Assembly (NCBI RefSeq): GCF_010122465.1
Contig: NZ_WLZY01000005.1
Location: 154,901 to 218,900, forward strand
Source of the DNA: Phytoactinopolyspora mesophila
Lineage (GTDB): Bacteria; Actinomycetota; Actinomycetes; Jiangellales; Jiangellaceae
Direction: 5' to 3'
DNA length: 64,000 nucleotides
Both the position numbers and the translations under genes were made by a program. This document shows positions 43,668-53,437 of the stretch, piece after piece. Position 1 is the stretch's first letter; every line of letters starts with the position of its first letter. Below the pieces are notes generated by a model that did no database searches, was not told the DNA's origin, and saw only the letters and a program-made list of their open reading frames with translations.

Positions 43668-45431
43668 TTAGGGGGCGTGGTCGGGCTTGGCCGGGCGGCC
43701 GTGCCAGGACTCCCAGAGCGCCGCGTAGGCGTCGCCGTGCTCGACGAGCTCGTCGTGGCTACCGAGTTCGCTGATCCGGCCGTCCTCGACCACGGCAACG
43801 CGATCGGCGTCGTGTGCGGTGTGCAGCCGATGCGCGATGGCGATGACAGTCCGGTCCTCGAGCACCGCGGACAGGGAACGTTCCAGATGCCGCGCGGCCC
43901 GGGGGTCGAGCAAGGACGTGGCTTCGTCGAGCACCAGGGTGTGCGGATCGGCGAGCACGATACGCGCGAGCGCGATCTGTTGTGCCTGTGCCGGTCCGAT
44001 GGGGTGGCCGCCGGAGCCGACGACGGTGTCGAGCCCTTCCGGAAGCGCGTCGACCCAGTCGAGTGCGTCGACCGCTTCGAGGGCCCGCCGCAATTCGTCG
44101 TCGGGCGCCGCTGGTGCCGCCAACGCGAGGTTGTCCCGCATGGTGCCGACGAAGACGTGGTGCTCCTGCGTCACGAGGACCACCTCGCGGCGCAGCCGTT
44201 CCAGCTCGAGATCGACGAGACGCACGCCCCCGACGTCGACCCGTCCAGCGCGAGTCGGGTGGATCCCGGCGAGCAGGCGGCCCAAGGTGGACTTTCCGGC
44301 GCCGGACGGCCCGACCATGGCGAGGCGCTCGCCGTGCCGCAGGTCGAGCGAGATTCCGTGCAACACGTCCTGCCCATCGACGTACGCATAACGGACCTCA
44401 TCTGCGCTGATGTCTTCGCCATCAGGAGTTTCCCCGCTCGCCTCGCGATCGTTTGGCACCCGCGAGATGCCGAAGATGCGGGCCAGCGATGAGGTACCCA
44501 CCTGGAGTTCGTCCAACCATGACACGAGCCGGTCGACGGGGTCGACGATCTGCACCATGTACAGCACGACGGCGGTGACCTGGCCGATGGTGGCATGGCC
44601 TTCGCCCACCAGCCAGGCGCCCCAGGCGAGGGTTGCCGCCACGGGCAGTACGTAGGACAGCTCAGCGGTGGGGAACCAGACGCTACGCAGGAACAACGTG
44701 CGACGCTCGGCTGCGAAGGCGTCCTTGAGATCCTCCTCCGTGCGGCGGATCCGGACGTCGGCCAGGTTCAGCGTCTCGATGGTGCGGGCACCGTCGACGG
44801 TTTCGGTGACGGCGCCGTTCAGAGTCGCATAGGCCGCCCGCTCCCACAGGTAGGCTTCACGGGCCCGGTTCAGGTACCACCGGGTGCCGACGTACAGGAG
44901 TGGCACGCCGACGATCGCTCCGGCCGCCACCAAAGGCCCGGCGATGACCGCCGCCGCGAGCGTCAGCACGGTGGTGACCAACGACACCAGGATTTCCGGC
45001 ACGGCGAACCGGACGGTGCGCGACACCGCGTCGACGTCTCCGGTGGTGCGCGCCACGAGATCGCCAGTACCGGCGCGCTCGACGGTGGATAGTGGCAGCC
45101 CGAGCACCCGTTTGATAAATGACTCGCGCAATTGGGCGAAGACCGTCTCACCCAGGATCAGCGAGCGACGAATAGCCGCGCGGGTGATGAGCGCCTGCGC
45201 GACGATGAAGGCTCCGAGCAGGCCGGCCAGCAGGTTGATTCGCCCGGCGGTGGTGCCCTCGACGACGCCGTCGACCATCATCCCGAGCAGGTACGGGCCG
45301 GCCAGCCCGAGGGCCGCGGCCAGCACATGCAGGCTCAACGTCGCGCTCAGCGGGCGCCGGTGCTCGCGGAAGAGCTGACCGGCCTGGGCCCGGACATCCC
45401 GCGCGGACGCAACTGGTAGTTGCGTGCTCAT
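43668..45431 (-). CDS. ABC exporter subunit with intact Walker motifs but degenerate signature
   Basis: A 587-residue fused transporter: six membrane helices (about 30-310), then the ATPase domain. Walker A GPSGAGKST (374-382), Q-loop Gln422, Walker B LVLDE (499-503) and the switch His534 (IAHRL) are all canonical. The signature LSGGQ is replaced by IGPAQ (478-482). Its ATG overlaps the stop of the upstream subunit, so the two form a heterodimer. In that dimer its Walker motifs face the partner's intact signature. The substrate is unknown; drugs, lipids and peptides are common for this class. Confidence 0.9.
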   Translation of the reverse strand: MSTQLPVASARDVRAQAGQLFREHRRPLSATLSLHVLAAALGLAGPYLLGMMVDGVVEGTTAGRINLLAGLLGAFIVAQALITRAAIRRSLILGETVFAQLRESFIKRVLGLPLSTVERAGTGDLVARTTGDVDAVSRTVRFAVPEILVSLVTTVLTLAAAVIAGPLVAAGAIVGVPLLYVGTRWYLNRAREAYLWERAAYATLNGAVTETVDGARTIETLNLADVRIRRTEEDLKDAFAAERRTLFLRSVWFPTAELSYVLPVAATLAWGAWLVGEGHATIGQVTAVVLYMVQIVDPVDRLVSWLDELQVGTSSLARIFGISRVPNDREASGETPDGEDISADEVRYAYVDGQDVLHGISLDLRHGERLAMVGPSGAGKSTLGRLLAGIHPTRAGRVDVGGVRLVDLELERLRREVVLVTQEHHVFVGTMRDNLALAAPAAPDDELRRALEAVDALDWVDALPEGLDTVVGSGGHPIGPAQAQQIALARIVLADPHTLVLDEATSLLDPRAARHLERSLSAVLEDRTVIAIAHRLHTAHDADRVAVVEDGRISELGSHDELVEHGDAYAALWESWHGRPAKPDHAP

Positions 45432-47161
45432 ACGTACTCTTCCTCTCGGGTCACGGTCCAGCGGTAGTCAGGCGCCGTCCGCAGTAGTTCTTCGTGGGTG
45501 CCTGTGGCGGCGACCTTTCCGTTGGTGAACCAGACGACGACGTCGGCCTGGGCGAGCATCAGCGGACTTGCGGTCGCGGCGACGGTGGTTCGCCCGGCGC
45601 GGGCCTCTCGCAGCCTGCCCGCGATCGCGGCCTCGGTGTGTGCGTCGACCGCGCTGGTGGGCTCCACCAGCACCAAGACCTCTGGATCCTTGACCAGCAC
45701 GCGCGCCAGGGCGACCCGTTGGCGTTGTCCACCGGAGAGGGACCTGCCGCGTTCCTCGACGACGGAATCCAAGCCGTCGCGCAGAGTCTCGAGGATGTCA
45801 TCACCGGAGGCGACCGACAACGCGTGGGTCAGCGTGGCATCGTCGTGCCGCCCATGTGGATCGAGGCTGGTGCGTAGCGTTCCGGTGAACAAGGCCGGCT
45901 CCGGGTCGCTGACGACGATCCGGCGGCGCATTTCGGCCAGGGGCAGCTCGTCCAGCGGCCGGCCCTCCACGGCGACCCCGGTCTCAGGGACGAGACGGCC
46001 GAGCCGGTCGGCCACCGAGGCGGTGAACGAGGGATCGTCGGCGACCAGCATGGTCATTGTGCCTGGGGTGACGTCCAGACCGGTCTCGGTGTCGGCGAGT
46101 CTGCCCCAGTCCGGGCCGGCGTCGGTGCTGCCGTCCGCGGGCCCGTCGGCCTCGGCGCCTCCGCTGCGCACGTCGCGATCGATCTCGAGCAGGTTGAGCA
46201 CCCGCCGGGCCGCAACCATCGCCCGGGCCGCGACGAAAGCCATTTCACCAGCGGTGCGCACGGGAATGACGAGGAAGAACGCGAAGCCGTACATAGCGAC
46301 GAGTGCACCCGGGCGGATCGATCCGTCCAGGACCATCCGGGCGCCGACCCACGTGAGCAGCACGAGGAAGATCCCCGGCAGAAGCACCATGATGCCGCCG
46401 AGCAAGGAGTGGGTGCCGGCCAGCCGGTTCCCCGCGCTGCGGACCTTCGCCGAGCGCTCGGTGTAGCGGCCGAGGAACACGCTTTCGCCGCCGATCCCGC
46501 GCAGGACCCGCAGCCCGGCGACGGTGTCGGCCCCGAGTGCGGTCAGCTTCCCCAACGCCTCCCGTTGCTGTCGCTGGCGGCGCTGCAATGGACGAAGGAT
46601 CGGCGTGACCCCGGCCACCAGTAACGGAACTCCTATCAGCACGATGAGCCCGAGGGGTACCGATGTGGTCAGCACGATGATCGACACGACGATGTACGAC
46701 GCGATGGCGCCCGCGAACCGGGAGATGACCTCGAAGGCGTGACCGATATGCGCGGCGTCGCTGGACGCGGTGGCGGCGACTTCACCGGTGGGCATCTTGG
46801 CGGGAACGGCCGGCCCGGTGCGCGCCGCGTGCCGGGTGACGACCTGGATGGTCCGAAACGCTGAGTACAGCCAGTTGGCCACGGCAGCCCGGTGCCGGGC
46901 GATACCCACCAACGCCTGCACCAGACCGAGCCCGGCGATCACCGCGACCCAGCGCATCGCCACTCCGGTGTCGCCGCTGGCGATGCCGTCGATGCCCTGA
47001 CCGATGGCCCACGGCATGACCGCCTGAGCAATCATCCAGATGGTTCCGAGGATGGAGCCGAGCGTGATGACCCCGAGCTGCTTGCGGGCCAGCCAGGTGA
47101 GGAACCGCAGCGGAGATCGGGTATCCGGATTGCCGGGATCGGCGTAGGGGAGCGTGCGCAC
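45428..47161 (-). CDS. ABC exporter subunit with intact signature but degenerate ATP-binding motifs
   Basis: About 577 residues from the GTG at 47161; the frame extends upstream to 47359 with atypical content, and no Shine-Dalgarno site decides the start. Six membrane helices are followed by an ATPase domain in which LSGGQRQRVALARVL (from about 475) is canonical. Walker A is gone (ADDPSFTAS at 374-382, no Gly-Lys-Ser/Thr), the Q-loop has Asp for Gln (VSDPE), Walker B reads VLVLVE with Val for Asp, and the switch His is lost (ATASPL). It therefore cannot bind ATP normally but can complete the partner's site. It is coupled to that partner by a four-base overlap. Confidence 0.87.
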   Translation of the reverse strand: MRTLPYADPGNPDTRSPLRFLTWLARKQLGVITLGSILGTIWMIAQAVMPWAIGQGIDGIASGDTGVAMRWVAVIAGLGLVQALVGIARHRAAVANWLYSAFRTIQVVTRHAARTGPAVPAKMPTGEVAATASSDAAHIGHAFEVISRFAGAIASYIVVSIIVLTTSVPLGLIVLIGVPLLVAGVTPILRPLQRRQRQQREALGKLTALGADTVAGLRVLRGIGGESVFLGRYTERSAKVRSAGNRLAGTHSLLGGIMVLLPGIFLVLLTWVGARMVLDGSIRPGALVAMYGFAFFLVIPVRTAGEMAFVAARAMVAARRVLNLLEIDRDVRSGGAEADGPADGSTDAGPDWGRLADTETGLDVTPGTMTMLVADDPSFTASVADRLGRLVPETGVAVEGRPLDELPLAEMRRRIVVSDPEPALFTGTLRTSLDPHGRHDDATLTHALSVASGDDILETLRDGLDSVVEERGRSLSGGQRQRVALARVLVKDPEVLVLVEPTSAVDAHTEAAIAGRLREARAGRTTVAATASPLMLAQADVVVWFTNGKVAATGTHEELLRTAPDYRWTVTREEEYV

Positions 47162-47387
47162 GTTGTCACACGCTACGGTCGACCACTGACACTCGCACCT
47201 GAATTTCCCCCGCTGAAGGCCGTTGAGAACGCGCGCGGCGGGCGGCGCCACGTTCGCGTTCGACCCGCGTACGACACAGCCCGTCCACCCTGACGACCCT
47301 GCCCGCAGGCAGTAGCTGAGCTCGCTGCACGGTCTGCCGGGTCCGTTCCCCTTGTCCACCGGTCGAGTAGCATGGGCGCTGATCGCA

Positions 47388-47397
47388 CATTCGAATG
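47388..47397. promoter_or_regulatory. Small palindrome before the M81 peptidase gene
   Basis: CATTCGAATG is a perfect ten-base palindrome 30 bases before the start. It shares TTCGA half-sites with the palindromes at the ROK regulator promoter, so the same regulator might act here. This is weak evidence. Confidence 0.25.
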
Positions 47398-47426
47398 AAC
47401 TTTATTTGACATCGAAGAAGGTGCCT

Positions 47427-48998
47427 GTGACTGCGTCGACGATCTGGTCGCCACCACTCAAACCGGTCCATCCAGGCGGGATCGCCCGACCCCGTATCGC
47501 GATCGCCGGGATCGCGATCGAGTCCTCCACGTTCTCCCCGCACATCAGCGGCTGGGAGGCCTTCGCCGTCCGGCGCGGCCGGGAGCTGCGTGAACGTTAC
47601 CCATTCCTCGCCGAGGGCACTGAACGCGGCGACGCGGCCGAATGGGTACCCATCCTGCACGGGCTTTCGCTGCCGGGCGGCGCCGTCGACGCCGCCGTCT
47701 ACGAGTCGATGCGAGATGAGATCGCGCAGCGGCTGGCCGCCGAAGGCCCGTTCGACGGGCTCTTCCTCGATATCCACGGCGCGATGAGTGTGGTCGGCCG
47801 GCAAGACGCGGAGGCCGATCTCGCCGGCTCTGTCCGGGCGGCGGTCGGCGAGGACACACTCATCTCGGCGTCGATGGATCTGCACGGCAACGTCTCGGCC
47901 GACCTGTCGAGAGCGGTCGACCTCATCACGTGCTATCGGATGGCACCGCACGAGGACGCCTGGAACACGCGCGAACGGGCCGTGCACAACCTGCTCGAAC
48001 GGCTGCGCGGGCCACACGGCCGGGCCCCGCACGCACGCCGCCCCTGGCAGGCATGGGTTCAGATCCCGGTTCTGCTGCCAGGCGAGAAGACCAGCACGCG
48101 GCTCGAGCCCGCACACAGTCTCTACAACCGCATCCCGGACATCGAGGCGCTCGACGGCGTCCTCGACGCCGCCTTCTGGATCGGCTACGCCTGGGCCGAC
48201 GAGCCGCGTTGCCAGGCTGCCGTCGTCGTCACCGGTGACGACGACGTACTCGCCGGGAGCCAGGCACATGAGTTCGCCGCCGCGATCTGGCAGGCGCGGC
48301 GAGACTTCGCATTCGTGGCACCGACCGGCACCCTCGCCGAGTGCCTGGACCAAGCGCTGAGCCGCGGGCCGGATGCCGCCACCCCGTTCGTGATTTCCGA
48401 CTCGGGGGACAATCCCACGGCCGGCGGTGCCGGGGATGTGTCGTGGACGCTCGGCGAGCTTCTAGCCCGGCCGGAGCTCCGTGACCCGGAACGCACGGTG
48501 ATTCATGCGTCGATCTTCGACCCGGACGCGGTGGCCGCTGCCGTGCGGGCCGGCGTCGGCGGGGCAGTCGACGTGCAGGTTGGTGGCCGGGTCGACGGGC
48601 GGCCACGCGGCCCGGTGCGGCTGAGCGGCGAGGTCTTCTCGATTACTGAAGGCGACCCGGTGGCGGGCACGGTTGTGGTCATCCGCAGCGGATCCGTGCA
48701 CGCGATCATCACCGAACGGCGAAAGCCGTATCACCTGGTTTCCGACTTCACCGATCTTGGGCTCGACCCGCACGCAGCGGACATCGTCGTCGTGAAGATC
48801 GGCTACCTGGAACCGGAGCTCTACAAGATGGCCGCGGATTGGCTGCTTGCGCTCACACCGGGGGGCGTCGACCAAGACCTGTTGCGCCTGGGCCACGCGC
48901 ACATCCAGCGGCCGATGTTCCCCTTCGACCCGGACATGCCCGACCCTGACCTGCGGCCGGTGCTACGGCGGCGGGGCGACGAGGAGCGTCTCGCGTAG
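47427..48998 (+). CDS. M81 family metallopeptidase (MlrC-like)
   Basis: A 523-residue protein of the MlrC/microcystinase-C family, zinc-dependent hydrolases whose other substrates are mostly unknown. Family blocks are IAIAGIAIESSTFSP near the N-terminus, FLDIHGAMSVVG and DLHGNVS (probable metal-binding His and Asp), CYRMAPHEDAWNT, and SDSGDNPTAGGAGD. I chose the GTG at 47427 with AAGAAGG five bases upstream over the GTG at 47421. It ends one base before the convergent ROK gene stop. It is not evidently part of the fucoside operon. Confidence 0.88.
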   Translation: MTASTIWSPPLKPVHPGGIARPRIAIAGIAIESSTFSPHISGWEAFAVRRGRELRERYPFLAEGTERGDAAEWVPILHGLSLPGGAVDAAVYESMRDEIAQRLAAEGPFDGLFLDIHGAMSVVGRQDAEADLAGSVRAAVGEDTLISASMDLHGNVSADLSRAVDLITCYRMAPHEDAWNTRERAVHNLLERLRGPHGRAPHARRPWQAWVQIPVLLPGEKTSTRLEPAHSLYNRIPDIEALDGVLDAAFWIGYAWADEPRCQAAVVVTGDDDVLAGSQAHEFAAAIWQARRDFAFVAPTGTLAECLDQALSRGPDAATPFVISDSGDNPTAGGAGDVSWTLGELLARPELRDPERTVIHASIFDPDAVAAAVRAGVGGAVDVQVGGRVDGRPRGPVRLSGEVFSITEGDPVAGTVVVIRSGSVHAIITERRKPYHLVSDFTDLGLDPHAADIVVVKIGYLEPELYKMAADWLLALTPGGVDQDLLRLGHAHIQRPMFPFDPDMPDPDLRPVLRRRGDEERLA

Positions 48999-50180
48999 TT
49001 ACCGGAGCGAGTGCACCGCTCGCTCCGGCAGTACGTGCTGGAGGATCAGCCGGCCGGCGCCGGTGATGCCTGCCTCCGGACCGGTGGAAGCACGGGTGAT
49101 GAGGAGCTTCTGGGTGACGAGCGGATGGCAGCCGTCGTAGAGCTGGCTGCGAACCATGGCCACGAACGGTTCGAGAGTGGACAGTGCACCACCGAGAAAC
49201 ACCGCGTCCGGGTTGACGAAGTTGACCACAGTGCCGAGGACTTCGCCCAGATGCCGGCCGGCTTCCCGCACCATGGCGGTGACCTCGGGTTCGGCATCGC
49301 GGGTGCGGCGAACGATGTCCGCGGTGGACTGGACGTCGACTCCGCGATCACGTAGCTGACGGGTGATCGCGGCTCCGGAAGCGATGGTCTCGAGGCAGCC
49401 GAGCTTGCCACATGAGCAGGGCGTGGAGCCCGCGGCGGACACTCTCGAGTGGGTGATGTCTCCGGCGGCGCCCGTGGCGCCGCGGTGCAACTGTCCCGAG
49501 GCGATCAGCCCGCATCCGATGCCGCTGCCGGCCTTGACCGTGACGCTGTGCTCGAGATGGCCGTCATGGGCGAAATGCTCACCGAGTGCCATCAGATTGA
49601 CGTCGTTGTCCACCAGCGTAGGGACGTCGAGATGGTGGCGGATGTAGTCCGCCACCCCGAAATCGTGCCAGCCGGGCATCCGGGCCGGGGATTCGACGCG
49701 GCCGGTGGCGAAATCAACCGGTCCGGGCAACCCGAGCGCGACACCGTGCAGCGGCGAGGATGGCAACCACGGCTCAGAAAGATCCGACCACTGGCCCAGT
49801 ACTGTGTCCAGTGATTGCTCCGGGCCTTCCGACACGTCGAGCTCGATTTCCCGAACTGCCCGGACCTCGCTGGCGAGTGAGATGACGGCGATGCGGGCGT
49901 GGGTGCCGCCGAGATCGGCGACGAGGACGTGGCCGCCGTCGTCGCGGATCTGCAACAGCCGTGGCTTGCGCCCTCCACGTGAGTCCCCGGACCCGCTCTC
50001 GGTCACGACGCCAGACTCGATCAGCTCTTGGACGTGCAGCGATACCGTCGACGGCGACACTCCCAAGGTGCGTGCCAGGTCGGCCCGCGAGGTCGCCGTG
50101 CCGGCCGAGATGAGGCCGATGATCCGGGAGGCGACCGAGCGGTCAGGTGCACCGTTGGAGGCCATGCTGTCGGGCGCCAT
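48999..50180 (-). CDS. ROK-family transcriptional repressor
   Basis: A 393-residue NagC/XylR-type regulator. The N-terminus carries a winged helix (SRADLARTLGVSPSTVSLHV) and the rest is a ROK sugar-binding fold with DLGGTHARIAV, DNDVNLMALG and the zinc motif CSCGKLGCLE. I chose the ATG at 50180, behind AAGGAAG. It is divergent from the fucosidase-ABC-kinase operon, with three inverted repeats between them, so it most likely represses that operon and itself until a sugar (fucose or a fucoside) binds. Confidence 0.92.
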   Translation of the reverse strand: MAPDSMASNGAPDRSVASRIIGLISAGTATSRADLARTLGVSPSTVSLHVQELIESGVVTESGSGDSRGGRKPRLLQIRDDGGHVLVADLGGTHARIAVISLASEVRAVREIELDVSEGPEQSLDTVLGQWSDLSEPWLPSSPLHGVALGLPGPVDFATGRVESPARMPGWHDFGVADYIRHHLDVPTLVDNDVNLMALGEHFAHDGHLEHSVTVKAGSGIGCGLIASGQLHRGATGAAGDITHSRVSAAGSTPCSCGKLGCLETIASGAAITRQLRDRGVDVQSTADIVRRTRDAEPEVTAMVREAGRHLGEVLGTVVNFVNPDAVFLGGALSTLEPFVAMVRSQLYDGCHPLVTQKLLITRASTGPEAGITGAGRLILQHVLPERAVHSLR

Positions 50181-50189
50181 ATTACTTCC

Positions 50190-50309
50190 TTCGAGATCGA
50201 ACAAAGGGCGAACTCCATCATCTCCGAAGGTTTCGGATGTGGCAAGGGCTTGCGAAAAACATCCGACCCCTCTACCGTTCAATCCACTTACTTCGATAAC
50301 TTCAATCGA
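50190..50309. promoter_or_regulatory. Operator cluster between ROK repressor and fucosidase
   Basis: Three inverted repeats with related half-sites: TTCGA-GA-TCGAA (50190-50201, next to the repressor's ribosome-binding site), TCCGAA-GGT-TTCGGA (50223-50237) and TCGAT-AACTTCA-ATCGA (50293-50309). The first two look like variants of one TTCGNNCGAA-type site, as used by some ROK repressors. Confidence 0.5.
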
Positions 50310-50395
50310 CGGCCAATCACATTGGGCGCCGGTGCGAATGAAGTGAAGCGAATGTCCGGTCGACATTGGTCGACGCGAGCGCCACGAGGAGTGGA

Positions 50396-51700
50396 ATGTC
50401 CGAGCAGAGTTCCGGCTCCGCCACCGCGGAACCGGCCACCGCATGGTTCACCGAAGCGCGATTTGGGCTCTTCGTGCACTTCGGCCTGTACAGCCTGGCT
50501 GGCCGGCACGAATGGGTGATGACGCACGAACGCACGAGCGTCGAAGACTACGAGCGCTACGCGGAGGTTTTCGATCCGGACCTATTCGATGCGCGCCGGA
50601 TCGCGCGGGCGGCCAAGGACGCCGGCATGAAGTACGTGGTGCTCACCACCAAACACCACGAGGGGTTCGCCCTGTGGCATAGCGAGGTCAGCGACTACAA
50701 CGCCTGGACAGCATGTGGGCGGGACCTGGTCGCAGAGTTCGTCGAGGCTGTTCGCGGCGAAGGGCTGCGTGTCGGCTTCTACCACTCGCTCATCGACTGG
50801 CATCACCCGGACTTCACGATCGACTATCACCACCCGCGCCGTGACGACGCGGATGCTCGCGTGGCGAACGAGTCAAAAGACATGAACAATTACCGGGCCC
50901 ACCTGCACGCTCAGGTCACCGAACTGCTCACCCGGTACGGCACCATCGACTACCTGTTCTACGACTTCACCTACGCCGAGGAGCGGGACGGCTGGCAGGG
51001 GAAATACCCCGAGGACTGGAACGCAGACGAGCTACTGGCCCTGACCCGGCGTTTGCAGCCCGGCATCATCGTCAACGACCGGCTCGGCATCGGAGCCGAC
51101 CTCGTCACCCCAGAGCAGTATCAACCGGACGCGCCTATGCAGGTCGACGGCGAGCGGGTGGTGTGGGAAGCCTGCCAGACCCTGAACGGCAGCTGGGGAT
51201 ACGACCGCGACAACTTCGACTACAAGACGCCGGACCTGTTGGTGCGGATGCTCGTCGACACCGTCGCCAAAGACGGGAATCTCCTGCTCAACATCGGACC
51301 TGACGGTCGTGGGGCGATCAGCGGCCGGGACGTGGAGACGCTGGCGGCGATCGGCCGATGGATGCGGCTGCACGCGCGGGCCGTTCACGGCGCGGGACCG
51401 GCCGACGTCGAAGCTCCGCCCGGAACGGTTGTCACCCGGCGCGGCGACCGGCTCTACCTGCATCTGCTGGCCTGGCCTTTCGGCCACGTTCACCTGAAGG
51501 ACATGGCCGGCAAGGTCCGGTACGCGCAACTGCTCAACGACGGGTCCGAGATTCAGCGGACCCAGATCGACCCCACCCAGGCGGCGTGGAACACCACACC
51601 AGGCGGGCAGCCACCCGGAACTCTCACCCTGACCCTGCCGACCGTACGGCCGGACGTCGAGGTTCCGGTCGTCGAGGTCTTCCTCGAGCCAGGCGCCTGA
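50396..51700 (+). CDS. GH29 alpha-L-fucosidase
   Basis: A 434-residue glycoside hydrolase with the GH29 barrel: [58 protein letters not shown] and [11 protein letters not shown], whose Asp in FYD is the likely nucleophile. [11 protein letters not shown] is also diagnostic. I chose the ATG at 50396 with GAGGAG before it. It has no signal peptide, so it acts inside the cell on fucosides imported by the ABC genes that follow. It opens the operon divergent from the ROK repressor. Confidence 0.9.
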   Translation: MSEQSSGSATAEPATAWFTEARFGLFVHFGLYSLAGRHEWVMTHERTSVEDYERYAEVFDPDLFDARRIARAAKDAGMKYVVLTTKHHEGFALWHSEVSDYNAWTACGRDLVAEFVEAVRGEGLRVGFYHSLIDWHHPDFTIDYHHPRRDDADARVANESKDMNNYRAHLHAQVTELLTRYGTIDYLFYDFTYAEERDGWQGKYPEDWNADELLALTRRLQPGIIVNDRLGIGADLVTPEQYQPDAPMQVDGERVVWEACQTLNGSWGYDRDNFDYKTPDLLVRMLVDTVAKDGNLLLNIGPDGRGAISGRDVETLAAIGRWMRLHARAVHGAGPADVEAPPGTVVTRRGDRLYLHLLAWPFGHVHLKDMAGKVRYAQLLNDGSEIQRTQIDPTQAAWNTTPGGQPPGTLTLTLPTVRPDVEVPVVEVFLEPGA

Positions 51701-51767
51701 CGGAAAGGCACCACACTCAGCCCCGCTGCTCCACATCAGCATCACGACGAACGGAGAGGAAACGATC

Positions 51768-53048
51768 ATGCGTTTTACCAGGAGTTTGGCCATCGGCACC
51801 GCCTCGGTTGTGGGCTTGTCGCTCGCTGCGTGTGGTTCCGGCGACGACGGGCCAGCCACGAGTTCTGGCGACGGTGGTAGCGGTGCGGGCGCGACGATCG
51901 TCTGGGACATGTGGGCCGGCAGCCAGTCCGACATCGACGCTCTCGAAGAGACCCTCGAAATCGTGCGGGAGGAGAACCCGGACCTCACGGTCAACCTGCA
52001 GACAGCGCCGTGGAACGACTATTTCACCAAGCTCACCACCAATCTCTCGTCAGGGAACGTCGCCTGCGTGACGTCGATGAACGGGCAGCGGCTGTCGACC
52101 TACGCCGAGGCGTTCCACCCGCTCACGGCCGAGGACCTGGAACAGGCGGGGGTATCCGAGGACGACTTCTCGCCAGGAGCGTTCGACATCATGTCCCACG
52201 ACGGTCAGCTGTATGGGTTGCCGTTCGACGTCGCGACGATGCTCGTCTACTACAACAAGGACCTCTTCGCCGAGGCCGGTGCGGCCGAGCCAGAGCTGGG
52301 ATGGACGTTCGACGACTTCGAAGCCGCGGCGCAAGCCGCCACGACCGATGCCAACAAGGGCTTCGCGGTCGGTATGGGCGAATTCCAGTGGATGTCGTTG
52401 CCGATCGCGTTGTCCGGCAAGCAACCGGTGGATGAGAACGGAGAGCTCGCGCTCACCGATCCGGACTTCGTGCAGGCAGCCACCTGGTACGCGGAACTTG
52501 TCACTGAGGCATCGGTGGCGGCGGAGGTCCCGTCGGCCTCCGATACCGGATGGGGCGAGAACGAGTACTCCGGCGGGAACGCGGCGATGGCCGTCGACGG
52601 TACCTGGAACGCGGTCAGCTACCTCGGCAACGACACGGGCTTCGCTGCGGGCATGGTGAACCTGCCGGCGGGGGACAACGGCAGCACCGCGCTGATCCTC
52701 GGTTCCGGCTACGGCATCGCCAAGGACTGCGAAGACAAGGACGCCGCCCTTGCTGTGCTCGGATCGCTGGTAGGCGAGGCCGCCCAGGACGCGATGGCAG
52801 CGTCCGGCCGCAGCTACCCCGCCCGGGCCGGCTCGCAGCCGCTGTACTTCGAGTCGCTCGACGACGACGTGCGTGACGAAGTCAAGGCGGCATTCGACGC
52901 CGCGTTCGCCGAGGTGGAAGGGCAGCGCTCCACCACGAACTGGGACCAGGTCAACACCGCTCTGCAGCCGCAGCTGGTCAGCGTCTACTCCGGCCAAACA
53001 TCGATGGCCGACGTGCTCGACCAGGCGCAGGCGCAGTTCGGCAACTGA
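51768..53048 (+). CDS. Sugar ABC transporter substrate-binding lipoprotein
   Basis: A 426-residue solute-binding protein of the sugar (family 1) type. The signal peptide ends in the lipobox SLAAC, with Cys22 as the lipid anchor. [47 protein letters not shown] and a Trp-rich ligand face are typical. It probably binds fucosylated oligosaccharides, judged only from the fucosidase next to it. The permease genes follow after a 390-base repeat-bearing gap, and no ATPase gene is present, so a shared MsiK-type ATPase is likely. Confidence 0.92.
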   Translation: MRFTRSLAIGTASVVGLSLAACGSGDDGPATSSGDGGSGAGATIVWDMWAGSQSDIDALEETLEIVREENPDLTVNLQTAPWNDYFTKLTTNLSSGNVACVTSMNGQRLSTYAEAFHPLTAEDLEQAGVSEDDFSPGAFDIMSHDGQLYGLPFDVATMLVYYNKDLFAEAGAAEPELGWTFDDFEAAAQAATTDANKGFAVGMGEFQWMSLPIALSGKQPVDENGELALTDPDFVQAATWYAELVTEASVAAEVPSASDTGWGENEYSGGNAAMAVDGTWNAVSYLGNDTGFAAGMVNLPAGDNGSTALILGSGYGIAKDCEDKDAALAVLGSLVGEAAQDAMAASGRSYPARAGSQPLYFESLDDDVRDEVKAAFDAAFAEVEGQRSTTNWDQVNTALQPQLVSVYSGQTSMADVLDQAQAQFGN

Positions 53049-53060
53049 GGCTTCGGGATC

Positions 53061-53167
53061 GGACGGTGACGGTGTTCTTGGCCTCCCTGGCCTCCGGCGG
53101 CGGCATTCGCGCTTGCGCGCTTATGCCTTCGCCTCCGGACGGTCGGCCAAGAACACCGTCACCGTCC
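53061..53167. repeat. Long inverted repeat with nested hairpins (IR4)
   Basis: Arms of 23 bases (53061-53083 and 53145-53167) are perfect complements, beginning GGACGGTGACGGTGTTC. Inside, TCCGG/CCGGA and GGCGGCGGCAT/ATGCCTTCGCC continue the stem, and GCGC-TT-GCGC closes it. It follows the stop of the binding protein by 13 bases. Confidence 0.85.
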
Positions 53168-53387
53168 TCCTATCCCGCCGACGCAGGTCGAACTGCTTGT
53201 CGGCACAGGCTGTGCGCGTCGGAGAGAGGACACGCAAGAGGGTGGGACGGTCGGCCGACGAATCCTTTCAGCACCCTCCTGCCCGCCGGGCGCCTCCGGA
53301 CGGTCGGCCGACAACACCGTCACCGTCCTCCTGCCCCGCCGACGCCTCCAGGCCGAACTGCTTGTCGGCACAGGCTGCGCGCGTCGG
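53131..53387. repeat. Imperfect direct repeat, about 95 bases, two copies
   Basis: Copy A (53131-53222) and copy B (53292-53387) share nearly all bases, from GCCTCCGGACGGTCGGCC to GCGCGTCGG. A partial third copy (GGACGGTCGGCCGAC) begins at 53245. The copies differ by a few substitutions and one four-base indel. They do not keep a reading frame. Confidence 0.8.
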
Positions 53388-53437
53388 GCTGGGGCAGCGC
53401 AAATGCGGGAGCGGTTCATGCCAGATAGGGGAATGTG

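Larger units (their letters stand above)
53049..53437. other. Repeat-rich gap inside the fucoside ABC operon
   Basis: Nearly 390 bases with no credible gene between the binding protein and the first permease. It contains one long nested hairpin (53061-53167) and a pair of near-identical direct repeats (53131-53222 and 53292-53387). Such a structure may lower expression of the permeases relative to the binding protein. Confidence 0.7.

Noticed and set aside
53131..53387. CRISPR array or coding repeat
   Set aside because: Only two copies with one partial; they are too long for CRISPR repeats and no reading frame is kept.
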